The position numbers and the translations under genes are program-made. From an uncultured Eubacteriales bacterium (lineage in GTDB: Bacteria; Bacillota; Clostridia; Christensenellales; Aristaeellaceae): DNA of 9,648 bases. The notes beneath the pieces were generated by a model. It ran no database searches. It saw nothing but the letters and a program-made list of their open reading frames with translations, and was not told the DNA's origin. Below, piece by piece: positions 1 through 6,775 of this stretch (its first letter is position 1; each line of letters opens with the position of its first letter). The stretch lies in NCBI GenBank assembly GCA_900550955.1, contig URUF01000068.1, positions 1 to 9,648 of the forward strand, in the 5' to 3' direction.

Positions 1-1977
1 GGCTGGCGGACTATCTGTGGATGCGGCGGTTTCCGTGGCGGTTGGCAGGCCGTCCGTGAATGCGGCGGTTTCCGTGGCGGCTGGCGGGCTGTCCGTGAAT
101 GCGCCGGTTTCCGGGCCGGTTGGCGGTGGGCCGTCCGGGGCAGGGGCGGTTTCCGTGGCGGCTGGCAGGCTGTCCATGAATGCGGCGGTTTCCGGGCCGG
201 TTGGCGCGCCGCTTTGCCGGGTGGGCGCGGAGGCTTGCGGCGGCGCTTCCATCCGGCCCGTTTCTCCCGCCGCGCCGGCAGGGGCTGCCTCGCCGTCCGA
301 GGGCGCAACGGTTTCCGTCCCGCCCGTGAATGCGCCGGTTGCCCCGCCTTGCCGCGCCATCGGGGCTGCGGGCTCCTCCTCGGGCATAAGCAGCCCGTCA
401 AGCGGGTATTCGCGCACGCAGGCGCGCATGGCGAAGCCGCTTTCAATGCACATCTCCCTTAGCGCGTCCGTGGCGAAGGGCGCGGGCTCCTCCCCGCCGT
501 CCTCGCCCAGGCCCATGCGGTGTTGGCGCATGCGGCGCAGATAGGCCAAATCCGCGTCGTAGCCGCTAAGCTGGCCGCTTTCGCACCGGGCGGCGGCGCG
601 CGCCGTTTGGGCCTCCAGCGCGTCTGCCTGCCGGGCTAGCATCCCTTCCGCGCGTGCATACGCGGGCGTGCCCGGCTGCATCTGCGCAAGGGCGCTTTCC
701 TCGCGGTACAGCGCGTCGATCAGGCGGCCCTTCCACTCCTGCAGGGCGGCCAGGGCGCGCATGCGGCCATACTCCGCCGCATCCACGGTTGTATGCTCGC
801 ATTGCAGGGAGGTTTCCTCCAGGGCCAGGCGGTTTTGGCGCAGCAGCTCCCGGCTGCCGGGCAGGTATACCAGCTTGTTGATCAGCCCCAGCGGGCCCAT
901 GCCGCTGCCGTAGGCCGGGTTATTGATGGCCTCCGCCACCAGGGGATGCAGCTCGCGGTCGCGCACCACGGCCACGCGCGCCCGCGCGGGGTAGCGCCCG
1001 CCGCCCGTGCGCGCATCGTAGGCCGGCGCGATTTGGAAGCCGTGGCACAGGGCGTACACGTTCACGGTCAGGCTTTGCCGGTCGATATATTCGCTGAAAT
1101 CCTGATAGGGCAGCCACAGGTCGCTCATAAAGGGATCGCCCTCAAAGCATAGCTGCGCCAGCCTTGCGGTGGCGCGCGTAACGGGCGCGCGTTCAAACGT
1201 ATCGCAGGCATAGCGCCAGGGCGCGTATTGGCGCACGCCCTCGGCGCGCTTGGCGTTTAGGGTGAATAGCGCGGGGCCCTGGGTTCGCCCGCCCTCAAGG
1301 GAGCCAAGGATGCTTAGCTCCTGCATTACGCGGCCAAGCTGCTTTTGGCGCACGCACACGCTGTTCAGCTCGTTTACGCGCAGATAATCCTCCTCGAAGC
1401 GGGCGGGGTCGTAACGCTCGCCCATGGCGATGCGGGCCTTGATATAGGCCGTTACATGCGCGCAGCGCGCGGTGATGCGCAAGTCCCGCTCCACGCCGGC
1501 AAGCACGCCGCCGCCCCTGGGAAAGATGCTCTCCGGCACGGCCGCCGCCTGATGGCCCCCGCCGATGAGGTGCACGGCCAGCCGTTCGCCCATAAACGGC
1601 TGGTACTGCGGAAACATCGTGGCCCAGGCCCTGTCCACCGTAACCACTCCGCCGCGGAAGCGACCGTCCGGGGCAAAGCAGCGGCGCGCGTTATCGCCCG
1701 TGTAAAGCTCGGGCAGCTCGGCGCACAGCTTTTGGTGGTATTCGGTTTCATCCGTGGAAAAACCCTCGGGGGATACCCTGGCGCGGTTGCCCGGGGCGTT
1801 TCCCACATAGCTCATGTTCACAATCAATTCTACCGGGAAAATGGGCAAAAAGCTGCGAAAACGCGGGGGAACCCATCCGTCTGCCTGCGCGAAGGCGCGC
1901 TTGGCCCCGGCCCACAGGGCCGCCTCGTCCAGGCCCGCATAGCTGATAACGCCCGTTTGCCGGGTGGTGGTTCGCAT
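1..1977 (-). CDS. Large unrecognised protein with 13-residue repeat tail (C-terminus off the window)
   Basis: An uninterrupted minus-strand frame of 659 codons runs from an ATG at 1977 to the window edge with no stop, so the gene is partial. The start is supported by an AAGGAGG ribosome binding site about 8 bases upstream. I recognise no family. Visible layout: a mixed globular-looking region (about residues 1-370), with no signal peptide or membrane segment; a charged, helix-prone region (about 370-500) rich in Ala, Arg, Glu and Leu that could form coiled coil; and, from about residue 530, a low-complexity Pro/Ala/Gly/Thr/Glu tail that becomes regular 13-residue repeats after about residue 593. 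It is the third gene of an operon whose middle member is Syd-like. A long N-terminal region followed by a repeat linker would fit a polymorphic toxin or secreted effector with a further C-terminal domain beyond base 1, but that is inference only. A structural or surface protein is equally possible. Confidence 0.85.
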   Translation of the reverse strand, partial: MRTTTRQTGVISYAGLDEAALWAGAKRAFAQADGWVPPRFRSFLPIFPVELIVNMSYVGNAPGNRARVSPEGFSTDETEYHQKLCAELPELYTGDNARRCFAPDGRFRGGVVTVDRAWATMFPQYQPFMGERLAVHLIGGGHQAAAVPESIFPRGGGVLAGVERDLRITARCAHVTAYIKARIAMGERYDPARFEEDYLRVNELNSVCVRQKQLGRVMQELSILGSLEGGRTQGPALFTLNAKRAEGVRQYAPWRYACDTFERAPVTRATARLAQLCFEGDPFMSDLWLPYQDFSEYIDRQSLTVNVYALCHGFQIAPAYDARTGGGRYPARARVAVVRDRELHPLVAEAINNPAYGSGMGPLGLINKLVYLPGSRELLRQNRLALEETSLQCEHTTVDAAEYGRMRALAALQEWKGRLIDALYREESALAQMQPGTPAYARAEGMLARQADALEAQTARAAARCESGQLSGYDADLAYLRRMRQHRMGLGEDGGEEPAPFATDALREMCIESGFAMRACVREYPLDGLLMPEEEPAAPMARQGGATGAFTGGTETVAPSDGEAAPAGAAGETGRMEAPPQASAPTRQSGAPTGPETAAFMDSLPAATETAPAPDGPPPTGPETGAFTDSPPAATETAAFTDGLPTATETAASTDSPPA
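2..199 (-). repeat. Tandem 39-bp (one 42-bp) in-frame repeats encoding 13-residue units
   Basis: Five consecutive units lie at 2-40, 41-79, 80-118, 119-160 and 161-199. Four are 39 bp and one is 42 bp, so all preserve the reading frame of the large minus-strand gene. The encoded consensus is roughly ATETAAFTDSPPA, with GPET alternating with ATET at the head. A more decayed copy can be read near 300-350. The array reaches the window edge and probably continues. Units differ by several substitutions, so this is an aged repeat rather than a fresh slippage tract. It probably forms an extended linker or stalk. Confidence 0.85.
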
Positions 1978-2006
1978 GGCCGCGCCTCCTTTCTTCGCCG
2001 GCACGC

Positions 2007-2594
2007 TCAAATATCGTACACGAATTGCAGCTTGGGCAAAAGCCTGTCCACCCCAAGCTTGAGGTTGAGAATTCGCGGTTCGCCCGCGGCATGCAGGATG
2101 AAGGCCTGCCCGTCCCCGGCGCTAAGCATCAAAAGCAGCGGCTCCGCCCCGTCGCAGGTGGCGGCCATGCAGTAGCTAAGCGGCACGCCGGGATGCTCGC
2201 GCCGGTACAGCCCCGCCTCCTCAAAGGCCTGGGCGGGCGTGGCCAGCTCGGTATTGCGGCAGGTTTCAAACGTGCGGCGGTACAAAAAGCTGAGCGGGCT
2301 GTTCATGTGCGCCACGGGCAAGTGAAAACGGATCTCCAAAAACTGGCACATGGACACGTATTCCACAATGCTTGGGTGAAACTGCTTGGCCTTCGGGCCC
2401 AGGGGCACGGCCCCGTCCGTCCAGGGCACGGGCTGCCAAAAGGCATACCCCGGGCGCTTGCAGCCCGGCAGCACAAGCTTTTCATCCATGGGCGTGCGCA
2501 AATAGGTAAGCGGCCTGCGCCCCGTTTCCTTAATGGCCGTTTGCTGGAACCGTATCAGATAATCCCGCATGATGGGCGAAAGCGCCGTCTGCAT
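2007..2594 (-). CDS. Syd-like (SUKH superfamily) protein
   Basis: This is a 195-aa soluble protein without signal peptide or membrane segment. The pattern resembles the SecY-interacting protein Syd as I remember the E. coli sequence. A helix-rich start (MRDYLIRF, residues 9-16) corresponds to the Syd N-terminal helix. A FWQPVPW segment (52-58) matches the Syd YWQPQPF motif. HPSIVEY (73-79) matches the following H-containing strand. The C-terminus carries a GDGQAFILHAAGEPR strand pair and an LLPKLQF helix, as in Syd. Syd falls in the SUKH superfamily, which in Firmicutes commonly supplies immunity proteins for polymorphic toxins. In E. coli, Syd interacts with SecY. Here the gene lies 29 bases upstream of the large repeat-tailed gene in one operon, so an immunity or partner role is plausible but unproven. 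The ATG at 2594 has AGGAG about 10 bases upstream, overlapping the preceding stop codon; an internal ATG at 2570 has no good site. Confidence 0.7.
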   Translation of the reverse strand: MQTALSPIMRDYLIRFQQTAIKETGRRPLTYLRTPMDEKLVLPGCKRPGYAFWQPVPWTDGAVPLGPKAKQFHPSIVEYVSMCQFLEIRFHLPVAHMNSPLSFLYRRTFETCRNTELATPAQAFEEAGLYRREHPGVPLSYCMAATCDGAEPLLLMLSAGDGQAFILHAAGEPRILNLKLGVDRLLPKLQFVYDI

Positions 2595-2607
2595 GGCCCC
2601 TCATCTC

Positions 2608-3021
2608 CTAAAACGTAGTAACGCCTTCCCCGTCCGCCTCATCCCTGTAACGGATGAGCGCGGCGGCCTGGCCGGTGTACGGGTCGGTGGAAACATCCAC
2701 CTCGCCAAAGGGACACGCAACCCTAAAGCAGCCCAGCGTATCCGGGCAGGGGTCCTTGAAATGAAGGCGCTTGAGCAAAAAAGCGCGCTGCTTTTCGGCC
2801 CGTGCGCCCGGGGCGGAAGCGTACAGCCACACGCCGCTTAACGCGCCGCCGCGAAGCTGGCATACGGGCGTAATCTCGCCGCCCGCTACGGGCCGGGGCA
2901 AAAGCGCCCAATCCCTGTTCTGCGCGCCGGAAAGGCGCTCGTTAACCTCCCTGGCCGGCATATGCGCCCAAAGCCGGGAGCCGTCCAAAAAGGTAAGCTC
3001 ACCCGTTGTGTGGTTCAGCAA
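2608..3021 (-). CDS. Hypothetical 137-aa protein, first gene of the left operon
   Basis: I do not recognise this small soluble protein. Its N-terminus (LNHTTGELTFLDGSRLW) looks like a beta hairpin. The C-terminus has CPFGEVDVSTDPYTGQAAALIRY-like alternation, suggesting beta strands and a small alpha/beta fold. It has several Cys residues but no clear metal-binding spacing. The frame is open back to a TTG at 3057, but that codon overlaps the operon promoter. I prefer the TTG at 3021, which has AAGGG 8 bases upstream and lies downstream of the predicted transcription start. The TAG stop overlaps the ribosome binding site of the Syd-like gene, implying co-translation. Being adjacent to a SUKH-type protein, it could be another immunity or accessory protein, but nothing in the sequence proves that. 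Confidence 0.7.
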   Translation of the reverse strand: MLNHTTGELTFLDGSRLWAHMPAREVNERLSGAQNRDWALLPRPVAGGEITPVCQLRGGALSGVWLYASAPGARAEKQRAFLLKRLHFKDPCPDTLGCFRVACPFGEVDVSTDPYTGQAAALIRYRDEADGEGVTTF

Positions 3022-3047
3022 AGCAACTTCCCTTACCTTTCGTGCGT

Positions 3048-3066
3048 TGATACACAAAGTGTATCA
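3048..3066. promoter_or_regulatory. Perfect 19-bp palindrome, likely operator of the left operon
   Basis: The sequence TGATACACAAAGTGTATCA has two perfect 8-bp arms around an AAA centre. It covers most of the -10 hexamer and the predicted start of transcription of the minus-strand operon, which is where a repressor would block initiation. Two half-sites with this spacing suit a dimeric helix-turn-helix repressor. The regulator is unknown, and no local-repressor gene of TetR, GntR or Xre type lies in the window. Confidence 0.6.
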
Positions 3067-3086
3067 TCCGGCGGTGTGGCTGTCAA
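3058..3086 (-). promoter_or_regulatory. Sigma-A type promoter of the left operon
   Basis: On the minus strand a consensus TTGACA (plus positions 3081-3086) is followed after exactly 17 bases by TACACT (3058-3063), a 4/6 match to TATAAT. Transcription would start near 3050, about 30 bases before the TTG start at 3021. Confidence 0.65.
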
Positions 3087-3120
3087 CCGGGCGGGCGCGG
3101 CTTTGCGCCCGGCGCGCCCC

Positions 3121-3149
3121 TTGCAAGCGCCGCCGTTTTCGGGTATACT
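3121..3149 (+). promoter_or_regulatory. Sigma-A type promoter of fhs
   Basis: TTGCAA (3121-3126), a 17-base spacer and TATACT (3144-3149) form a good housekeeping promoter. The predicted start is near 3156, leaving a leader of about 75 bases before fhs. It diverges from the left-operon promoter, with 34 bases between the two -35 boxes. That gap holds a small GC-rich inverted repeat (CGGGCGC 3092-3098, GCGCCCG 3105-3111). I see no known riboswitch in the leader. Confidence 0.65.
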
Positions 3150-3229
3150 GAACGGGCCTGCTGTGATAAGCGGGTCTGTTTGCTATTGAAATCTATGAAC
3201 GGTGATGCAGGAAAGGTGAGTGATTCCGG

Positions 3230-4900
3230 ATGGCGTCTGACCTGGAGATCGCGCGCGGCGCAAGCCTGGAACCCATTATGGACATTGCGGCTGAGGCCGG
3301 GTTTGCGCCTCAGAGCGTATCCCCTTACGGCCGGTATGTGGCCAAGATCGACCAGCGCGCCTATGAGGATAAACCCCTCAAGGCAAAGCTGGCGCTGGTA
3401 ACGGCCATTAACCCCACGCCCGCCGGGGAGGGCAAAACCACCGTGTCCGTCGCCCTGGCGGACGGCATGCGCGAAATTGGCAAAAACGCCATGCTCGCCC
3501 TGCGCGAGCCGTCCCTGGGCCCGGTGTTTGGCATGAAGGGCGGCGCGACGGGCGGCGGCTACGCCCAGGTTGTGCCCATGGAATCCATCAACCTGCATTT
3601 TACGGGCGATTTGCACGCCATAACCGCCGCCAATAACCTGCTGTGCGCCATGGTTGATAACCACATCCAGCAGGGCAACCAGCTTGGCATCGACCCGCGC
3701 AGGGTGTGCTTCCGCCATTGCCTGGATGTGAACGACCGCCAGCTAAGGCAGATCGTGCAGGGTATTGGCGGCACGCAAAACGGCACCCCCCGCGAGGACG
3801 GCTTTGACATCACCGCCGCAAGCGAGGTGATGGCTATCTTCTGCCTGGCGGCCGACCTGAAGGATTTGAAGGCGCGCCTGGGCCGCATCGTGGTGGCGCG
3901 CACCTATGCGGGCGAGCCCGTGACCGCCGCGCAGGTTGGCGCGGCGGGCGCGATGACCGCGCTTTTGCGCGACGCGTTCAGCCCCAACCTGATCCAAACC
4001 ATAGGCCATACCCCCTGCCTGATGCACGGCGGCCCGTTTGCCAACATCGCGCACGGCTGCAACAGCGTGGCCGCCACCCGCCTGGCTATGCGCATGAGCG
4101 ATTATACCGTGACCGAGGCGGGCTTTGGCGCGGATTTGGGCGCGGAAAAGTTTTTGGATATCAAATGCCGCATGAACGGCCTGTGGCCCAACGTAATTGT
4201 GCTGGTGGCCACCGTGCGCGCGCTTAAGCACCACGGCGGCGCGCAGAAGGGAACCTACGGCGAGCCCAACGAGCAGGCCCTGCGCGCGGGCATGAGCAAC
4301 CTTATGAGCCATATCCAGAATATAAGGGACGTGTGGCAAACCCCCGTGGTGGTGGCCCTGAACCGCTTTGCCACCGACACGGAGGAGGAGCTTGCGCTGG
4401 TAAGCAATATGCTGCGCCAGGCGGGCGTGCCCTCGGCCCCGTGCAACGGCTGGGCCCAGGGCGGCAAGGGCGCAAAGGAGCTGGCCGCGCTTGTGTGCGC
4501 TACGGCGGACCAAAACCCCGCGGCCGAGCCGCATTTCACCTATCCCGACGAGGCCTCGCTTATAGAGAAGATACGCGCGGTCGCCAAGCGCGTCTACCAC
4601 GCGGCGGACGTAACCTTCGCGCCCCAGGCGGAGAAGGACCTGGCGCAGCTGGAAAGGGAGGGCTATGCCGCCTGCCCCGTATGCATCGCCAAAACGCAGT
4701 ACTCCATGAGCGATAACCCCGCCCTGCTGGGCGCGCCCGAGGGCTATACCCTTACCATACGCTCGGCGCGGCTAAGCGCGGGCGCGGGCTTTGTGGTGGC
4801 GTTCGCGGGAAGCATTATCGCCATGCCGGGCCTGCCCAAAACGCCCGCCGCCCTGGCCATTGACGTGGACGAGGACGGCGAGATCGTAGGCCTGTTTTAA
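3230..4900 (+). CDS. fhs: Formate--tetrahydrofolate ligase
   Basis: This cytoplasmic enzyme makes 10-formyl-tetrahydrofolate from formate, tetrahydrofolate and ATP. That feeds purine and formyl-Met synthesis and, in acetogens, the methyl branch of the Wood-Ljungdahl pathway. The 556-aa length is typical for the bacterial single-domain enzyme. Visible motifs are the P-loop TPAGEGKT (63-70), PSLGPVFGMKGGATGGGYAQ (94-113), TGDLHAITAANNL (125-137), HGGPFANIAHGCNS (266-279), TEAGFGADLGAEKF (295-308) and, near the C-terminus, PEGYTLTIRS and FAGSIIAMPGLPK. All are intact. The ATG at 3230 follows a purine-rich AGGAAAGGTGAG site. It is first in a plus-strand cluster with the Lrp regulator 28 bases downstream. 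No other folate or acetyl-CoA pathway gene is visible, so whether the cell is an acetogen cannot be judged here. Confidence 0.97.
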   Translation: MASDLEIARGASLEPIMDIAAEAGFAPQSVSPYGRYVAKIDQRAYEDKPLKAKLALVTAINPTPAGEGKTTVSVALADGMREIGKNAMLALREPSLGPVFGMKGGATGGGYAQVVPMESINLHFTGDLHAITAANNLLCAMVDNHIQQGNQLGIDPRRVCFRHCLDVNDRQLRQIVQGIGGTQNGTPREDGFDITAASEVMAIFCLAADLKDLKARLGRIVVARTYAGEPVTAAQVGAAGAMTALLRDAFSPNLIQTIGHTPCLMHGGPFANIAHGCNSVAATRLAMRMSDYTVTEAGFGADLGAEKFLDIKCRMNGLWPNVIVLVATVRALKHHGGAQKGTYGEPNEQALRAGMSNLMSHIQNIRDVWQTPVVVALNRFATDTEEELALVSNMLRQAGVPSAPCNGWAQGGKGAKELAALVCATADQNPAAEPHFTYPDEASLIEKIRAVAKRVYHAADVTFAPQAEKDLAQLEREGYAACPVCIAKTQYSMSDNPALLGAPEGYTLTIRSARLSAGAGFVVAFAGSIIAMPGLPKTPAALAIDVDEDGEIVGLF

Positions 4901-4928
4901 CAAACGATTTTTTTGGTATGAGGAGTGA

Positions 4929-5426
4929 ATGCCTGTGCAGAACCTGCAAATGGAATTGTTACACCTGCTTCAGGAGGATTGCCGCCTGCCTTTGGAGAAG
5001 CTTGCGGTGATGACCGGCGCCAGCGTGGAGGCCGTGGCCGAAGTGATTGACGGTATGGAAAAGCAGGGCGTTATCCTGCGCTATTCCCCGGTGATCAACT
5101 GGGATAAGACCGACCGCGAGCGCGTGGAGGCCATGGTGGAGGTGCGCGTGACCCCCCAGCGGGATCAGGGCTTTGACGCGATTGCCGAGCGCATTTACCG
5201 CTTTGACGAGGTAAAAAGCGTGTACCTGATGAGCGGCGCTTACGACCTGCTTTTGCTGGTGGAGGCGCATACGCTTAAGGAATTGGCGTTCTTTGTGAGC
5301 GCCAAGCTGAGCACCCTGGAAACCGTTACCGGCACGGCCACGCATTTCGTGCTGAAGCGCTACAAAAGCGACGGCGTTGTTTTTGAAGGCAAAAACGACG
5401 ATAAGAGGCTGGTGGTGACGGCGTGA
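4929..5426 (+). CDS. alaR: Lrp/AsnC family regulator, AlaR (YugG)-like
   Basis: This is a 165-aa DNA-binding regulator with an N-terminal winged helix-turn-helix (about residues 8-55) and a C-terminal RAM ligand-binding domain (about 65-145, including the GAYD turn at 103-106). The RAM core and the tail, THFVLKRYKSDGVVFEG followed by DDKRLVV, closely resemble Bacillus subtilis AlaR/YugG as I recall it. That protein regulates the adjacent alanine transaminase gene. Here too an aminotransferase follows, with a GTGA 4-base overlap, so the two are almost certainly co-translated. I infer control of alanine or another amino acid pool by ligand binding. The start is ambiguous. The ATG at 4929 lies only 3 bases after AGGAG, while a GTG at 4935 has a better 9-base spacing; the difference is two residues. 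The 28-base gap after fhs contains a run of seven T without a hairpin, so read-through from fhs is likely. Confidence 0.9.
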   Translation: MPVQNLQMELLHLLQEDCRLPLEKLAVMTGASVEAVAEVIDGMEKQGVILRYSPVINWDKTDRERVEAMVEVRVTPQRDQGFDAIAERIYRFDEVKSVYLMSGAYDLLLLVEAHTLKELAFFVSAKLSTLETVTGTATHFVLKRYKSDGVVFEGKNDDKRLVVTA

Positions 5427-6613
5427 GCTTCGATCCCTACCAGCATATGAACCCGGAAATTGTGGCGGTGCCCAAAAGCGGCATCCGCAAATTCTTCGAC
5501 GTGGCGGCCACCATGCCCGGCGCGATCTCGCTGGGCGTGGGCGAGCCGGACTTTGTAACGCCCTACCACATCCGCAACGCGGCCATCAACAGCCTGCTGG
5601 ACGGCGAAACGGCCTATACCAGCAACTGGGGCCTTCTTTCCCTGCGGGAGGAAATTGCCCGCTACATGCAGGACCGCTACCGCCTCTCCTACGACCCGGT
5701 GAAGGAAATTCTGGTCACTGTGGGCGCGAGCGAGGGAATCGATCTGTCGCTGCGGGCGCTGCTGGGCCCCGGCGACGAGGTGCTCATCCCAGAGCCCAGC
5801 TACGTAAGCTACGCGCCCGGCGTGATCTTTGCCGGGGGCAAGCCCGTGCCGGTGCCCACCAGCGAGCAAAACGGCTTCGTGCTCACCCCCGAGGCCATCG
5901 AGGCGGCGGTAACCCCGCGCTGCCGGGCGATTATCATGCCCTATCCCAACAACCCCACCGGCGCGGTGATTGGGCGGGAAATGCTCCAGCGCCTGCGCAA
6001 CGTGTTTGTAAAGCATGACCTGGTTGTGATCAGCGACGAGATCTATTCCGAGCTTACCTATTCCGAGCAGGGGCACGTGAGCATCGCCAGCCTGCCGGAG
6101 ATGCATGAGCGCACCATCGTTTTGAACGGCTTTAGCAAGTCCTTTGCCATGACGGGCTGGCGCATCGGCTACCTGTGCGCCCCTGCCGCCTTTGCCGACG
6201 TGATGTGCAAAATTCACCAGTATACCATCCTGTGCGCGCCCAGACAGGCCCAGGTGGCCGCCGAGGAGGCGCTCAGGCAGGGCCGCGAGGACGGCTATGC
6301 CGACGTGCTTGGCATGCGCGAAAGCTACGACCAGCGCCGTAGGCTGATGGTGAAAAGCTTCCGCGATATGGGCCTTAGCTGCTTTGAACCGCTGGGCGCG
6401 TTCTACGTGTTCCCCGGCATTCAAAAAACGGGGCTTTCAAGCGAGGCATTCTGCCAGCGGCTGCTGAAGGAAAAGCGGGTTGTGACCGTGCCGGGCACCG
6501 CCTTTGGCGCAAGCGGCGAAGGGCACATCCGGTGCAGCTATGCCACCAGCCTGGCGAAGCTTAGCGAGGCGCTGGAACGGATGGCGGAGTTTGTGGACGG
6601 GGTAATGGCTTGA
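5423..6613 (+). CDS. alaT: PLP-dependent class I aminotransferase, AlaT (YugH)-like
   Basis: This 396-aa fold-type I aminotransferase carries the family residues in order. They are SGIRKFFDVAATM near the N-terminus, GVGEPDF (38-44), the GASEG phosphate-binding turn (101-105), NNPTG (176-180), SDEIYSEL with Asp205 and Tyr208, the Schiff-base lysine Lys239 in NGFSKSFAMTGWR with Arg247, and the substrate-carboxylate Arg in IRCSYATS near 370. The sequence is very like B. subtilis YugH/AlaT, which makes alanine from pyruvate and glutamate; aspartate or aromatic substrates cannot be excluded from sequence. The GTG start at 5423 overlaps the TGA of the Lrp gene. An in-frame ATG at 5447 lacks a comparable ribosome binding site. 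Pairing with its own Lrp regulator supports an alanine-homeostasis operon. Confidence 0.92.
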   Translation: MSFDPYQHMNPEIVAVPKSGIRKFFDVAATMPGAISLGVGEPDFVTPYHIRNAAINSLLDGETAYTSNWGLLSLREEIARYMQDRYRLSYDPVKEILVTVGASEGIDLSLRALLGPGDEVLIPEPSYVSYAPGVIFAGGKPVPVPTSEQNGFVLTPEAIEAAVTPRCRAIIMPYPNNPTGAVIGREMLQRLRNVFVKHDLVVISDEIYSELTYSEQGHVSIASLPEMHERTIVLNGFSKSFAMTGWRIGYLCAPAAFADVMCKIHQYTILCAPRQAQVAAEEALRQGREDGYADVLGMRESYDQRRRLMVKSFRDMGLSCFEPLGAFYVFPGIQKTGLSSEAFCQRLLKEKRVVTVPGTAFGASGEGHIRCSYATSLAKLSEALERMAEFVDGVMA

Positions 6614-6649
6614 TTTTCCATTTTGCGGCTTGAGCCGTTCCCCAAGCGA

Positions 6650-6674
6650 GCCGGAGGGCCTTCCGCCCTTCGGC
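6650..6674 (+). terminator. Hairpin after the aminotransferase, possible terminator
   Basis: GCCGGAGGGC (6650-6659) pairs with GCCCTTCGGC (6665-6674), a 10-bp stem with one G-U pair and a 5-base loop. What follows is GGGCTTATTT rather than a clean T-run, so termination may be partial. It lies 37 bases after the aminotransferase stop. Confidence 0.4.
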
Positions 6675-6702
6675 GGGCTTATTTGCAAGTCCCAAACAGA
6701 TA

Positions 6703-6760
6703 ACCCCAAGCCCTGCGCGCCCATGGCGCGCAGTGTGGGGTGCAGGGGCAATGCCCCTGC
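6703..6760 (+). repeat. Two adjacent perfect hairpins in the leader of the CapA-like gene
   Basis: The first hairpin has outer arms ACCCCA (6703-6708) and TGGGGT (6736-6741). Inside them TGCGCGCC (6714-6721) and GGCGCGCA (6725-6732) form a perfect 8-bp stem with a CAT loop. Directly abutting is GCAGGGGC (6742-6749) with GCCCCTGC (6753-6760), an 8-bp stem with a 3-base loop. The second ends at the ribosome binding site of the next gene. It could be an intergenic repeat unit, a transcript-stabilising element or a translation-control element. I recognise no named RNA family. Confidence 0.55.
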
Positions 6761-6775
6761 GGGGAAGGTGTTTTG

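Noticed and set aside
2..199. CRISPR array
   Set aside because: The regular units are contiguous, without unique spacers, and lie in frame within a coding sequence.
1345..2175. Plus-strand open frame of 276 codons in the left block
   Set aside because: It crosses the junction of two better-supported minus-strand genes, including their ribosome binding site and stop, and shows no family motif.
3150..3229. Possible tetrahydrofolate riboswitch in the fhs leader
   Set aside because: The leader is only about 75 bases and I could not find the conserved core or the paired arms of a THF riboswitch.
3743..4600. Minus-strand open frame of 285 codons inside fhs
   Set aside because: Shadow of fhs; the composition is Ala/His/Arg/Gly-rich with no recognisable domain.
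5360..6424. Minus-strand open frame of 354 codons opposite the aminotransferase
   Set aside because: The plus strand encodes a full PLP aminotransferase with all key residues. The antisense frame shows no motif and no ribosome binding site.
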